From: Streptomyces varsoviensis
GTDB taxonomy: Bacteria > Actinomycetota > Actinomycetes > Streptomycetales > Streptomycetaceae
Assembly (NCBI RefSeq): GCF_000718635.1
Contig: NZ_JOBF01000013.1
Span: forward strand, 186,001 to 250,000
Length of the DNA stretch: 64,000 nucleotides
Direction of reading: 5' to 3'
In this document: in pieces, positions 26,889 to 35,876 of the stretch
How positions within the stretch are numbered: the first letter of the stretch is position 1
Layout: each line of letters starts with the position of its first letter
Notes under the pieces: generated by a model
Seen by the model: only the letters and a program-made list of their open reading frames with translations
The model's database searches: none
Told to the model about the DNA's origin: nothing
Translations under genes and position numbers: made by a program

Positions 26889-27083
26889 GTGGCACTCTCG
26901 ATTTCGGCGGTGGTGCTGCTGGCGATCATCGTCTTCCTGCTGGTCCGGAAGTCCGGACTGAAGGCGGGACATGCGGCGGTCTGCATGCTGCTGGGGTTCT
27001 ACCTGGCCAGCTCGTCCGTCGCCCCGACCCTCCACCAGCTCACCACGAACGTCGCGGGGATGATCGGCAACCTCAAGTTCTGA
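26889..27083 (+). CDS. Small conserved membrane protein
   Basis: 64-residue protein with two hydrophobic segments: SISAVVLLAIIVFLLVRKSG (residues about 3-22) and a second around AAVCMLLGFYLASSSVAP. GTG start with a near-perfect GGAGGTGA site. I recall highly similar small proteins in other Streptomyces at the same place, between an S9 peptidase gene and mshB. Function unknown. Confidence 0.85.
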   Translation: MALSISAVVLLAIIVFLLVRKSGLKAGHAAVCMLLGFYLASSSVAPTLHQLTTNVAGMIGNLKF

Positions 27084-27113
27084 CCGGGCGGCGAGTCGTT
27101 TCCGGCCGCCGCC

Positions 27114-27183
27114 CCCGGGTCGAACTCCGACCCGGGGAAGAGCCGGTTCCGGCCGCCCGCCGGGTGAAGCTCCGCCCCGGCGG
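27114..27183. terminator. Two GC-rich hairpins upstream of mshB
   Basis: CCCGGGTCG (27114-27122) pairs perfectly with CGACCCGGG (27128-27136) around a 5-nt loop. CCGCCGGG (27157-27164) pairs with CCCGGCGG (27176-27183). Each is next to an AGCCGGTTCCGGCCGCC direct repeat. Likely terminates the small membrane-protein transcript before the mshB promoter. Confidence 0.7.
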
Positions 27184-27222
27184 TGAGCCGGTTCCGGCCG
27201 CCCCCCGGCGGCGCGCGGCTCG

Positions 27223-27234
27223 TACGCTGTTCCC
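27223..27234 (+). promoter_or_regulatory. Probable -10 of a leaderless mshB transcript
   Basis: TACGCT at 27223-27228 ends 6 nt before the mshB ATG, and no ribosome-binding sequence is present. This is the TANNNT-N6-7-start pattern of leaderless actinobacterial genes. Confidence 0.6.
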
Positions 27235-28119
27235 ATGAGTGACCTTCCGGCCCGCCGACTGCTCCTGGTGCACGCCCACCCGGACGACGAGACGATCAAC
27301 AATGGCGCGACCATGGCCACGTACGCGGCCTCGGGCGCCCATGTCACGCTCGTGACCTGCACCCTCGGCGAGGAGGGCGAGGTGATCCCGCCCGAGCTGG
27401 CGCACCTCGCCGCCGACCGGGACGACGCGCTCGGCCCGTACCGCTTGGGCGAGCTGGCCGCCGCGACGAAGGCGCTGGGCGTCACCGACCACCGCTTCCT
27501 CGGCGGCGCGGGCCGGTACCGCGACTCCGGGATGATGGGCGCGCCGCAGAACGACCGCCCCGACTCCTTCTGGCAGGCGGAGCTCGACGAGGCCGCCGGG
27601 TATCTCGTCGAGGTGATCCGCGAGGTGCGGCCGCAGGTGCTGATCACCTACGACCCGCAGGGCGGCTACGGCCACCCCGACCACATCCAGACGCACCGCG
27701 TCGCGATGCGCGCCGCCGACCTGGCCGCCGACCCCGCCTTCCGCACGGACCTCGGCGCGGCCCACACCATCGCGAAGATCTACTGGAACCGCGTACCGCT
27801 CTCCGTCATCGAGGAGGGCTTCGCCCGGCTGCGCGCCCTCGGCGAGGACGGCCCCTTCCCCAAGATCGCCACGCCCGAGGACCTGCCGGGCGTCGTCGCC
27901 GACGCGGAGATCACGGCCGTGGTCGACGGCACGGCGCACGGCGCGGCCAAGGCCGCCGCCATGCGCGCCCACGCCACCCAGATCGCCGTGGAGGGCCCCT
28001 TCTTCGCGCTCTCGAACGACCTGGGGCAGCCGCTGCTGTCGACGGAGTACTACCAACTCGTACGGGGCGCGGCCGATGCTCCCCGTGAGGACGACCTGTT
28101 CGCGGGGGTGAAGCTGTGA
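27235..28119 (+). CDS. mshB: MshB, GlcNAc-Ins deacetylase of mycothiol synthesis
   Basis: Zinc-dependent deacetylase (PIG-L family), 294 residues, removing acetate from N-acetyl-glucosaminyl-inositol in mycothiol synthesis. HAHPDDE at 13-19 provides His15 and Asp18 ligands; GHPDH at 146-150 provides the third His. The sequence [18 protein letters not shown] and [15 protein letters not shown] blocks are typical of MshB rather than of Mca. The ATG has no SD but a -10 element 6 nt upstream. Overlaps the downstream membrane-protein gene. Confidence 0.94.
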   Translation: MSDLPARRLLLVHAHPDDETINNGATMATYAASGAHVTLVTCTLGEEGEVIPPELAHLAADRDDALGPYRLGELAAATKALGVTDHRFLGGAGRYRDSGMMGAPQNDRPDSFWQAELDEAAGYLVEVIREVRPQVLITYDPQGGYGHPDHIQTHRVAMRAADLAADPAFRTDLGAAHTIAKIYWNRVPLSVIEEGFARLRALGEDGPFPKIATPEDLPGVVADAEITAVVDGTAHGAAKAAAMRAHATQIAVEGPFFALSNDLGQPLLSTEYYQLVRGAADAPREDDLFAGVKL

Positions 28120-28703
28120 TGGCCGCGAGCGACGGCGCGAAGCGCGCCAAGGCCGCTACGGGCGGGTCCGGGAACGACGGCGCGAAGCGCGCCAAGGCCG
28201 CTACGGGCGGGTCCGGCAAATCCCGTGGCGCCGGCGGTTCCGGCAAGCCCGGTGGCGCCGGCCGGTCCGGCGGTTCCGCCGGGGCCTCGGCCGAGGCGGC
28301 GCGCGCCGTCTTCGGTACGGGACTGGCCCGGCCGATGACCGCGGGCCGGGCCGTCGGCTACCTCGGGCTGCTCGTGCTCGGCGCGCTGGTCGGGATCGCG
28401 GGGGCGCTCGTACAGGCCGCCTGGTTCCCCGGCGGGCTGCTGCTCGCGCTGCTCGGCCTCGCGGCCCTGTGCTACGGCGGCGTGAAGGCGACCGGCAGCC
28501 GGATCGGCGGGGCCGCGCCCGGCGCGGGCTGGCTGATCATCGTGCTGCTGCTGACCGCGACCCGGCCGGAAGGCGACTTCGTCTTCGGGGCGGGGCTCGG
28601 TACCTACGTTTTCCTGCTCGGGGGAATGTTCGCGGCTGTGATGTGTGCCACGCTCCCGAAAGCCGCGCAACCGGACAGATCGCCAGCCCGACTTGGTAAG
28701 TGA
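28116..28703 (+). CDS. DUF6113-like membrane protein with 15-residue N-terminal repeats
   Basis: Membrane protein of 195 residues. The N-terminal 65 residues are Gly/Lys/Ala-rich and include two exact copies of [14 protein letters not shown] from a 41-bp perfect DNA repeat (28131-28171 and 28176-28216, period 45 bp). Four hydrophobic segments follow, from [20 protein letters not shown] to [21 protein letters not shown] start overlaps the mshB stop; an ATG at 28119 is equally possible. Mycobacteria also have a small membrane protein gene after mshB. Function unknown. Confidence 0.82.
   Translation: MMAASDGAKRAKAATGGSGNDGAKRAKAATGGSGKSRGAGGSGKPGGAGRSGGSAGASAEAARAVFGTGLARPMTAGRAVGYLGLLVLGALVGIAGALVQAAWFPGGLLLALLGLAALCYGGVKATGSRIGGAAPGAGWLIIVLLLTATRPEGDFVFGAGLGTYVFLLGGMFAAVMCATLPKAAQPDRSPARLGK
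28131..28216 (+). repeat. 41-bp perfect direct repeat in the DUF6113-like gene
   Basis: GACGGCGCGAAGCGCGCCAA starts both copies, at 28131 and 28176, separated by 4 bp. The 45-bp period keeps the frame, adding 15 residues per copy. Confidence 0.9.
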
Positions 28704-28891
28704 CGTGACGTTTTCCGCTTGACGTCCGATTGCGGAGATCGGTCCGTCGAGCCCCGTACCCGGCCCCCGCGCGCGACGGCCGCCCGCCGGACGTCAAGTT
28801 CCCGTGTGCGGCGGACAGTATGGTGGTGCGCGCCGCCGAGCCGCCCGCACGAGGTCATGACGGGCGGCGGAGCTAACTGGGAGAACCTGCA

Positions 28892-31684
28892 TTGAGCCGT
28901 GAATCTGACAGTTCGTCCTCTGGGTCCCAGGGGCGCGGTGGCACCGCGTACCCGTCGGGGACCCCGCCGTACGGAGCCCGCCAGTATCCGTCGCTGCATC
29001 CCACGCAGGACGAAGTCGGCGCAGGCGCAGAGGAACCGACCCGGGCACCCAAGCCGGAGGAGCCGAAGACCGAGACCACGCTGACCACCCGGATTCGGAT
29101 CAACATCCCGGGCTCACGGCCCATTCCACCGGTCGTGATGCGCACGCCGGTCGCGGACGACCCGACCCAGACCGGGGGCGGCAACGGCGCTTCCGCCGGG
29201 TCCGGAGCGGGCGCCGGTACCGGTGCCGCTTCCGGCAAGGACGGCGAGCGTACGGGCGGCGTGCCCAGGCCGGTCACGCCCGGACCGCGTTCCGAGTCCG
29301 ACCCGCTGCGGCCCGGGGGGCCGCTCGGCGCGCCGGGGGCCCCGGGACAGGGCTCGGCGCCGACGCCCGGCAGGACGTCGGGCCAGCCGACGGGCCAGGT
29401 CCCGGGACCGACGCCGGGGCAGGCATCAGGGCAGACGCCTGGGCAGCGGCCGGGACAGAAGCCGGCGCAGAAGGAGAAGACCAGCGACTGGTTCGCGCCG
29501 CGCAAGCCCGCCACGTCCGCCGGGGCGACGGGCTCCACGACTGGCGCGACCCCGCGCCCGGCCGCCGCGGCCGAGACCACCCAGGAGTTCCCCGCCCCGG
29601 GCCTGGGCGGCCGCCCCGACCTCCCCTTCTCCGCCGACGCGCCGCACGGCCGTACGGACACCCCGGCGGCCGGCTCCCCGCGCGTCCAGCCGGCCGACGG
29701 CTTCCCCGGCAACCCGCCCGCCCGCCCGGCCGGCGCGACTCCCGGCGCCGGCCCGGCCTTCGGCTCCGGTACGGGCACGGGCCGCGGCAGCACGCCCGGC
29801 GCGGGCTCCGATTTCGCTTCCGGTACGGGCACGGGTCCGGCTTTCGGCGCGGGTACGGGCTCGGGCTCCGACTTCGGTTCCGGTACGGGCACGGGTCCGG
29901 CTTTCGGCGCGGGTACGGGCGCGGGCTCCGACTTCGGGTCCGGTTCCGGTTCCGGTACGGGTTCCGGCTTCGGCGCGGGGCGCGACGCGGGCGGTCCGGG
30001 TACCGGCTTCGGCTCGGGTACGGACGCGGGCACGGGCTCCGGTCCGGGCCTCGGCTCCGGTCCGGGCTTCGGCGCGGGGCGTGACGCCACCGGTTCCGGT
30101 ACGGGCACGGGCCCGGCGTTCGGTTCGGGCGCGGGTTCCGGGGGACCTGGCGCGGGCTCGGCGTCTGGCGGGTCCGGGACGGCGTTCGGTTCCGGCGCGG
30201 GCTCCGGTGGTCCCGGTGCGGGGTTCGGCGCGGGCGCGGGGGCGGGCTCCGGTCCCGGTGCGGGCTCCGCTTCCCCCTATGGTTCCGGCTCCGACGCCTT
30301 CGGCCCGCGGCCCGGCGGCGACGCCGGCACGGCACCCGGTTCGGGCCCCGGCGGCAGCACGCCCCCGCGCGCCGACGACACCGCGCGACTGACCCCGCAG
30401 GCCCCCTTCGGGCAGGAGGAGAAGGCGTCGTCCGGCGGCAAGTCCAAGGCCCCGGGCGGCGCGGCGAGCGCGTCGACGGACCGTACCTCCAGCGACACCC
30501 TGGTCAGCGGCATCCCGGTCGTACCGCCGTCCGAGGCGCGCGCCAAGCCGCTCTTCCCGGCGGCGGCGATGGCCGACGGCCAGGTCTCCGGCGCGCCCGG
30601 ACAGGGCGGCCCCGGCGGCGCGGTCGACAGCGGCGCGCCGCGCGTCGCGGTCCCGGCGCCCAAGCCGGGCGCGGCGGTGCCCGCGCCGCCCGCCGCGAAG
30701 GCCGAGCCGAAGAAGGCGAAGAAGCAGCCGAAGAAGAAGGGCCGATCCAAGATCGTGCTGCTCGGCGGCGGCCTCGTGGCGCTCGTCGGCGTCGCGTACG
30801 GCGCGGGCCTGCTGCTCGACCACTCGGACGTGCCGTCCGGCACCACCGTCCTCGGCGTCGACATCGGCGGCTCGACGAAGGAAGCCGCGGTCCAGAAGCT
30901 GGACAAGGCGCTGGGCAACCGCAAGACGGCGCCGCTCAAGGTGTCGATCGGCGGCAAGCAGACCGAGTTGAAGCCGTCCGTCGCGGGGCTCACGGTCGAC
31001 ACCCAGGCCACCGTGCGCGGCCTGGCGGGCCGCGAGTACAACCCGGTCACCGTCATCGGCTCGCTGTTCGGCGGGGAGCGGAAGGCCGAGCCGGAGATCG
31101 TCGCGGACGACGAGAAGCTGACCTCCGCGCTCGACACGCTGGCGGGCAACACGGGGGCGGCGAAGGACGGCACGATCAAGTTCGAGTCCGGCAAGGCCGT
31201 GCCCGTCTACGGCAAGGCGCACCAGGGCCTGGACACCAAGAAGGCCATAGCGGCCGTGACCGAGGCCTACCGGCAGCGGGCGGCCACCGGCCAGGACAAG
31301 GTGACGGCGCTGCCCAGCACCACCCGGCAGCCGGCGATCAGCAACGCCGAGGTCGACCGGATGATGACGGACTTCGCGAAGCCCGCGATGTCCGGTCTCG
31401 TCACCGTCCAGACCGACCCCGCGCACAGCATCCCGTTCAGCCCGGCGCTGTCGCTGCCCAAGATCCTGTCGGTCAAGCCGGTGAACGGGCAGCTCGTGCA
31501 GAGCTACAACCTGCCCGTGCTCAAGCAGCTCTACGGGACGACCTTCCAGGGCGTCCTGATCCAGCGCGGCAACGGCTCCAAGACGCCGGTCACCCCGCAG
31601 GATGTCGCGGTGGCCCTCGGCAAGGCGCTGCGGGGCAAGACGCCCGCCGAGCGCGTCGGCGTGATCCCGGTCAACGGCACCTGA
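28892..31684 (+). CDS. Large membrane protein: Gly-rich cytoplasmic tail plus peptidoglycan-binding-like exterior
   Basis: 930-residue protein of unusual build. TTG start with GGGAG 9 nt upstream. Residues 1-615 are low-complexity, with a Gly/Thr/Ser/Phe tandem region (about 285-465), then a Lys-rich stop-transfer KKAKKQPKKKGRSK, one membrane helix (about 622-643) and an exterior of about 290 residues. The exterior opens VPSGTTVLGVDIGGSTKEAA and has the pattern of PG_binding_4/YoaR-like domains (VKVSIGGKQTELKPSVAGL type). Probably tethers the membrane to the wall; exact function unknown. Confidence 0.82.
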   Translation: MSRESDSSSSGSQGRGGTAYPSGTPPYGARQYPSLHPTQDEVGAGAEEPTRAPKPEEPKTETTLTTRIRINIPGSRPIPPVVMRTPVADDPTQTGGGNGASAGSGAGAGTGAASGKDGERTGGVPRPVTPGPRSESDPLRPGGPLGAPGAPGQGSAPTPGRTSGQPTGQVPGPTPGQASGQTPGQRPGQKPAQKEKTSDWFAPRKPATSAGATGSTTGATPRPAAAAETTQEFPAPGLGGRPDLPFSADAPHGRTDTPAAGSPRVQPADGFPGNPPARPAGATPGAGPAFGSGTGTGRGSTPGAGSDFASGTGTGPAFGAGTGSGSDFGSGTGTGPAFGAGTGAGSDFGSGSGSGTGSGFGAGRDAGGPGTGFGSGTDAGTGSGPGLGSGPGFGAGRDATGSGTGTGPAFGSGAGSGGPGAGSASGGSGTAFGSGAGSGGPGAGFGAGAGAGSGPGAGSASPYGSGSDAFGPRPGGDAGTAPGSGPGGSTPPRADDTARLTPQAPFGQEEKASSGGKSKAPGGAASASTDRTSSDTLVSGIPVVPPSEARAKPLFPAAAMADGQVSGAPGQGGPGGAVDSGAPRVAVPAPKPGAAVPAPPAAKAEPKKAKKQPKKKGRSKIVLLGGGLVALVGVAYGAGLLLDHSDVPSGTTVLGVDIGGSTKEAAVQKLDKALGNRKTAPLKVSIGGKQTELKPSVAGLTVDTQATVRGLAGREYNPVTVIGSLFGGERKAEPEIVADDEKLTSALDTLAGNTGAAKDGTIKFESGKAVPVYGKAHQGLDTKKAIAAVTEAYRQRAATGQDKVTALPSTTRQPAISNAEVDRMMTDFAKPAMSGLVTVQTDPAHSIPFSPALSLPKILSVKPVNGQLVQSYNLPVLKQLYGTTFQGVLIQRGNGSKTPVTPQDVAVALGKALRGKTPAERVGVIPVNGT
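29761..29940 (+). repeat. 60-bp coding tandem repeat (three copies)
   Basis: CGGTACGGGCACGGGTCCGG begins nearly identical 60-bp units at 29821 and 29881 (two mismatches); 29761-29820 is a degenerate copy. Each unit adds 20 residues with the pattern GTGPAFGAGTG..SDFGSG. Shorter related units continue to about 30290. Confidence 0.88.
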
Positions 31685-31709
31685 CACGGCCGTACCCGTA
31701 CGTCCGCGA

Positions 31710-31738
31710 GAGCCCTCGCACCGCCCGGTGCGGGGGCT
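31710..31738. terminator. Terminator hairpin after the large membrane-protein gene
   Basis: GAGCCCTCGCACC (31710-31722) pairs with GGTGCGGGGGCTC (31727-31739 region, ends at 31739 less one; one G-U pair) across a 4-nt loop GCCC. Strong 13-bp stem, 26 nt after the stop codon. Confidence 0.85.
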
Positions 31739-31755
31739 CCGTCATGGCGGGATAC

Positions 31756-31793
31756 ATGACATCTGTCATCTCCAGGTCACGACTGCTGACACT
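31756..31793 (+). promoter_or_regulatory. Operator-like palindrome and promoter before the ABC-2 exporter/two-component operon
   Basis: ATGACA-TC-TGTCAT at 31756-31769 is a perfect inverted repeat. GACACT at 31788-31793 is a possible -10, placing the palindrome over the -35 region. Position suggests autoregulation by the LuxR-type response regulator of this operon. Confidence 0.6.
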
Positions 31794-31828
31794 GCCGCGC
31801 GGCGCTCGCATCCGCGAAGGTTGTCGGT

Positions 31829-32788
31829 ATGACCACTTCAGCGATCGAACTCACGGGGGACGGGCGCCACGGCACGGGCGCCCCCGTGGTCAGCTTCGGC
31901 AATGTGAACAAGAGTTACGGCAGCGTCCACGCCGTCCGGGAGCTGGACTTCCAGTTGTTCCCGGGCGAGACCGTGGCGCTGCTCGGCCCCAACGGCGCGG
32001 GCAAGTCCTCGACCCTCGACCTGCTGCTCGGGCTGCGCAACGCGGACTCCGGCACCGTCGAGGTCTTCGGCACCTCGCCGCAGCAGGCCATCGTGCGGGG
32101 CAAGGTCGGCGCGATGCTCCAGAGCGGCGGCCTGATGGAGGATGTGACGGTCCGCGAGATCGTGCGGCTCGCGTGCGACCTGCACCCGCGCGCGTACCCG
32201 GCGGAGCAGGTGATGGAGACCGCGGGCATCACGGAGATCGCCGACCGTATGGTCAACAAGCTCTCGGGCGGCCAGGAGCAGCGGGTGCGGTTCGCGCTCG
32301 CGACGGCCGGCCCCAATGAGCTGATCGTGCTCGACGAGCCGACCACCGGCATGGATGTGACGGTGCGTCAGGCATTCTGGGGCGCGATGCGGGAGCAGGC
32401 CCAGGCCGGGCGCACGGTCCTGTTCGCCACGCACTACCTCGAAGAGGCCGACGCCATCGCGGACCGGGTGATCGTGCTGCACCGGGGCCGGGTCCTCGCG
32501 GACGGCTCCGCGGCCGAGATCAAGGCGAAGGCGGGCGCGCGGCGCATCGTCTTCGACCTGGAGGGCCACATCGACGAGAGGACGCTGCGCGGGTTGCCGT
32601 GCCTGGCCGCCGTGGAGGTCTCCGGCCGCACGGTGCGCATCCAGTCGCACGACGCCGACGCGACCGTGCACGCGCTCTACGGGCTCGGCCTCTACCCGCG
32701 CAACCTTGAGGTCGCCGGGCTCGGCCTGGAGCAGGCCTTCATAGCGATCACCGACGCCGCGACCGCCGAGGAGGGGGGCGACCGATGA
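31829..32788 (+). CDS. ABC exporter ATP-binding subunit
   Basis: 319-residue ATPase of an ABC-2 exporter. Walker A GPNGAGKSS, signature LSGGQEQRV and Walker B LIVLDEPTTGMDV are clear. GAAGG lies about 8 nt before ATG. The stop overlaps the permease start (ATGA). Such ATPases paired with a DesK/DesR-type system usually serve antibiotic or membrane-stress detoxification; the substrate here is unknown. Confidence 0.9.
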   Translation: MTTSAIELTGDGRHGTGAPVVSFGNVNKSYGSVHAVRELDFQLFPGETVALLGPNGAGKSSTLDLLLGLRNADSGTVEVFGTSPQQAIVRGKVGAMLQSGGLMEDVTVREIVRLACDLHPRAYPAEQVMETAGITEIADRMVNKLSGGQEQRVRFALATAGPNELIVLDEPTTGMDVTVRQAFWGAMREQAQAGRTVLFATHYLEEADAIADRVIVLHRGRVLADGSAAEIKAKAGARRIVFDLEGHIDERTLRGLPCLAAVEVSGRTVRIQSHDADATVHALYGLGLYPRNLEVAGLGLEQAFIAITDAATAEEGGDR

Positions 32789-33528
32789 ACACCCTGGTCA
32801 AACTGGAGATCAAGCGCACTCTGCGCAACAAGAAGTTCATGTTCTTCACCGTGCTGTACCCCTCGGCGCTCTATCTGCTGATCGCGGGCGGCGCGAAGAC
32901 CTCGGAGACGATCGGCGACACCCATCTGTCGCTGCCGGTGCTCTTCATGGTGTCCATGGCGTCCTTCGGCGCGCTGACCGCGGTCCTCATGGGCAACAGC
33001 GAGCGGATCGCCAAGGAGCGGGAGAAGGGCTGGGTGCGGCAGCTCCGGCTGACCTCGCTGCCCGGCCGCGGCTACGTGGCCGCGAAGATCGCCTCGGCCG
33101 CCGTGGTGACGCTCCCGTCGATCATCGTGGTCTTCCTGGTCGCCGTCATGGTCAAGGGCGTACGGCTGGACGCGGCCTGGCAGTGGATAGCCCTGACCGT
33201 CGCGATCTGGGCGGGCAGCATCGTCTTCGCCGCGCTGGGCGTGGCCATCGGCTACCTCGCCACCGGCGACGCGGTGCGCCCCATCACGATGATCATCTAC
33301 TTCGGGCTGTCGGTCCTCGGCGGCCTGTGGATGCCGACCGCGACGTTCCCGCAGTGGCTGCAGAACATCGCCGACTGGATGCCCACCCACGCGTACGCCG
33401 GGCTGGGCCAGGCCATCGAGCTGGGCAACGCGCCGCACACCAAGGACATCGCCCTGCTCGCCGTGTATCTCGTGCTCTTCGCCGGCGCTGCCGCTTGGCT
33501 GTACCGCAAGGACACCCGCAAGGCCTGA
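32785..33528 (+). CDS. ABC-2 type exporter permease
   Basis: 247-residue membrane subunit with six hydrophobic segments. It starts MNTLVKLEIKRTLRNKKFMF and contains the ABC-2 signature block ERIAKEREKGWVRQLRLTSL, then ILSVLGGLWMP-type region (YFGLSVLGGLWMPTATFP) before the last helices. Preceded by GGAGGGGGGCGACCG. Co-transcribed with the ATPase and, 21 nt on, the histidine kinase. Confidence 0.9.
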   Translation: MNTLVKLEIKRTLRNKKFMFFTVLYPSALYLLIAGGAKTSETIGDTHLSLPVLFMVSMASFGALTAVLMGNSERIAKEREKGWVRQLRLTSLPGRGYVAAKIASAAVVTLPSIIVVFLVAVMVKGVRLDAAWQWIALTVAIWAGSIVFAALGVAIGYLATGDAVRPITMIIYFGLSVLGGLWMPTATFPQWLQNIADWMPTHAYAGLGQAIELGNAPHTKDIALLAVYLVLFAGAAAWLYRKDTRKA

Positions 33529-33549
33529 CGGCCGAGGGAGAGGGCGAGC

Positions 33550-34938
33550 ATGACGCGACGGGGCGACTGGAGCGACGGCGGCGACCAGGGCGGCGGCGAC
33601 GCGAGCGGACACGGCGGCGACGACGGGAGCGGACGCGGCGACGGCCGGCGCGGACGCGCCCACGGCCAGGGCGGACGCGGTGGGCGGGGCGAGTGGTACG
33701 GCCGCCCGGCGCGCCGCAGGCTGTGGCGGTATCTGACGAACGAGGACGAGGAGACCGGACAGGGCCTCGCCATCGGCCGGCAGCCCGAGCGCGGCCGGCC
33801 AGCCTTCGTCAAGCTGCTGTGGATCGGAATCTGGCTGGCCTATATGGCCGCGCCGGTCTCCGACCTGTTCGACGGCGACCACGGCACGGTCGGCACCGTC
33901 CTCGGCTCGGCCGGGCTGGCCGCGTTCATCTCCGCCTACCTCATCCTCGTCTTCCGCCACACCGTGCTCCCGCTCCGCGGGGCCGGCGTCCTGGTCGCGC
34001 TGGGCGTTCTGATGGCGCTCGGCATCGTCCTGGCGCTCACCCTCGGCCCGCCCTGGCTGGTGCTCTGCGTCTACGTCTCCGTGGCCTGCGGCGCGGTGCT
34101 GCCGGCGCGGGGCGCCCGGATCGTGATCCCGCTCGTCACCGTCGTGCTGCTCGCGGTGGGGCTGCCGATGCGGGGCGACGGCGGCGCCTTGGTGGCGGCC
34201 CTGCTGATCCCCTCCCTGCTCGGGGGCTTCGCGATGACGGGGGTGCGCCAGATGGTTCGTACGACCAAGGCGCTGCGCGAGGCCCGTGCCACCGTCGCGC
34301 ACCTCGCCGCCAACGAGGAGCGCCTGCGCCTCGCCCGCGACCTGCACGACCTCCTCGGCCACTCGCTCTCGCTGATCACCCTCAAGAGCGAGCTGGCCGG
34401 GCGGATGCTGCCGGACAGCCCCGAGGGCGCCGCCCAGCAGGTCGCGGACATCGAGCGGGTCAGCCGGCAGGCGCTCGTGGACGTACGGGAGGCGGTGAGC
34501 GGATTCCGCCGCCCCACCCTGGAGGCGGAGGTCGCGGGCGCCCGTACGGCGCTGGCCGCCGCGGGCGTCAACGGCGACCTGTCCCGGGTCCCGACCTCCC
34601 ACCCCGACCTACCGCCGGACGAGGAGGGGGCGCTGGCCTGGGCGCTGCGCGAGGCCGTCACCAATGTCGTGCGGCACAGCGGCGCGCGGTCCTGCGCGGT
34701 GACGCTGGAGGAGCGCGGCGACGAGCTGCGGCTGACCGTCGCCGACGACGGCCAGGGCCCCGGGGGCGCGTACGGGAACGGGCTGACCGGCCTCTCGGAG
34801 CGGCTCCAGTTGGCGGACGGCCGCCTGGAGACCGGGCCGGGGGAGCGCGGCGGCTTCGTGCTGCGGGCGTACGTACCGCTCTCCCGGCGGACCGCCCCCG
34901 AGGCCCCGGCCGCCTCGGACGTGGAGGTGGGCCCCTGA
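33550..34938 (+). CDS. DesK-type sensor histidine kinase
   Basis: Membrane histidine kinase of 462 residues. An Arg/Gly/Asp-rich cytoplasmic lead (1-85) precedes five or six membrane segments (about 90-245). The HisKA_3 motif RLRLARDLHDLLGHSL has the phospho-accepting His near residue 266. The HATPase domain shows REAVTNVVRHSGARS (N box) and VADDGQGPGGAYGNGLTGL (G boxes). GGAGAGGGCGAGC precedes ATG. Partner of the response regulator encoded 87 nt downstream. Confidence 0.92.
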   Translation: MTRRGDWSDGGDQGGGDASGHGGDDGSGRGDGRRGRAHGQGGRGGRGEWYGRPARRRLWRYLTNEDEETGQGLAIGRQPERGRPAFVKLLWIGIWLAYMAAPVSDLFDGDHGTVGTVLGSAGLAAFISAYLILVFRHTVLPLRGAGVLVALGVLMALGIVLALTLGPPWLVLCVYVSVACGAVLPARGARIVIPLVTVVLLAVGLPMRGDGGALVAALLIPSLLGGFAMTGVRQMVRTTKALREARATVAHLAANEERLRLARDLHDLLGHSLSLITLKSELAGRMLPDSPEGAAQQVADIERVSRQALVDVREAVSGFRRPTLEAEVAGARTALAAAGVNGDLSRVPTSHPDLPPDEEGALAWALREAVTNVVRHSGARSCAVTLEERGDELRLTVADDGQGPGGAYGNGLTGLSERLQLADGRLETGPGERGGFVLRAYVPLSRRTAPEAPAASDVEVGP

Positions 34939-35012
34939 TCGTACGGGCGCGGAGCGGCCGGGGCGTACGGCTCCGGGGCTGAGCGGCGGCGGGGCGGGGC
35001 CGCGTCGCTGGC

Positions 35013-35025
35013 TAGGCTTGCCCGC
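35013..35025 (+). promoter_or_regulatory. Probable leaderless promoter of the response regulator gene
   Basis: TAGGCT at 35013-35018 lies 7 nt before the ATG and no SD is present. The regulator may thus have its own promoter inside the operon. Confidence 0.55.
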
Positions 35026-35664
35026 ATGAACGACCCCGGGGACGAGCGGCCCACGCGATGCATCCGAGTCCTCCTGGCGGAGGACCAGTCGATGGTCCGG
35101 GAGGCGCTGGCCGCGCTGCTGGGGCTGGAGCCGGACATCGAGGTCGCCGTGCAGGTGGCGCGCGGGGACGAGGTGTTGGACGCCGCGCGGGCGCATGGCC
35201 CCGATGTGGCCCTGCTCGACATCGAGATGCCCGGAATGTCGGGGCTGGACGCGGCCGTGCTGCTCCGCCGGGAGCTGCCGGAGGTCAAGGTCGTGATCCT
35301 GACGACCTTCGGGCGGCCCGGCTATCTGCGCCGGGCCATGGAGTCCGGCGCCGAGGCGTTCCTCGTCAAGGACGCGCCCGCGGCGCAGCTCGCCGACGCC
35401 CTGCGCCGCGTGCTGCGCGGCGAGCGGGTGATCGACCCCACGCTGGCCGTCGCCGCGCTCACCGACGGCGCGAACCCGCTCACCGACCGGGAGCGGGACG
35501 TGCTGCGCGCCTGCGCCGACGGCTCGACCAACGCGGAACTCGCCGCCGCCCTGAACCTGTCGCCCGGCACGGTCCGCAACTACCTCTCCACGGCCATCCA
35601 GAAGACCACCGCCCGCAACCGCGCCGAGGCCGTCCGCATCGCCCGCGACAAGGGCTGGCTGTAA
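35026..35664 (+). CDS. NarL/LuxR-type response regulator (DesR-like)
   Basis: 212-residue response regulator. The receiver domain (12-128) has acidic pocket residues in LLAEDQ, phospho-acceptor Asp65 in LLDIEMPG and Lys in FLVKDAP. The LuxR-type HTH is at about 147-205 (LTDRERDVLRACADGSTNAE and GTVRNYLSTAIQK). It follows the DesK-type kinase. Likely binds the ATGACA-TC-TGTCAT palindrome upstream of the exporter (inference). Confidence 0.93.
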   Translation: MNDPGDERPTRCIRVLLAEDQSMVREALAALLGLEPDIEVAVQVARGDEVLDAARAHGPDVALLDIEMPGMSGLDAAVLLRRELPEVKVVILTTFGRPGYLRRAMESGAEAFLVKDAPAAQLADALRRVLRGERVIDPTLAVAALTDGANPLTDRERDVLRACADGSTNAELAAALNLSPGTVRNYLSTAIQKTTARNRAEAVRIARDKGWL

Positions 35665-35876
35665 CGGCCTGTGACGGCGCAGTTCGGCGGGGGCCGGCCA
35701 GGACCAGCCGGGAGCCGGCATCACCAGGCCGGACCAGTGAGGACTTATGTCCCTACGTGCCGTCGCCACGGCACGGGACAATCGACTCCGGCACGGGAGA
35801 ACCCATACTGGAGTCGCACGCGAGTCCGGCCGCCCGCTCGCAACCCGCTCGTCCGAGGAAGGAACACGCCGCCGCC

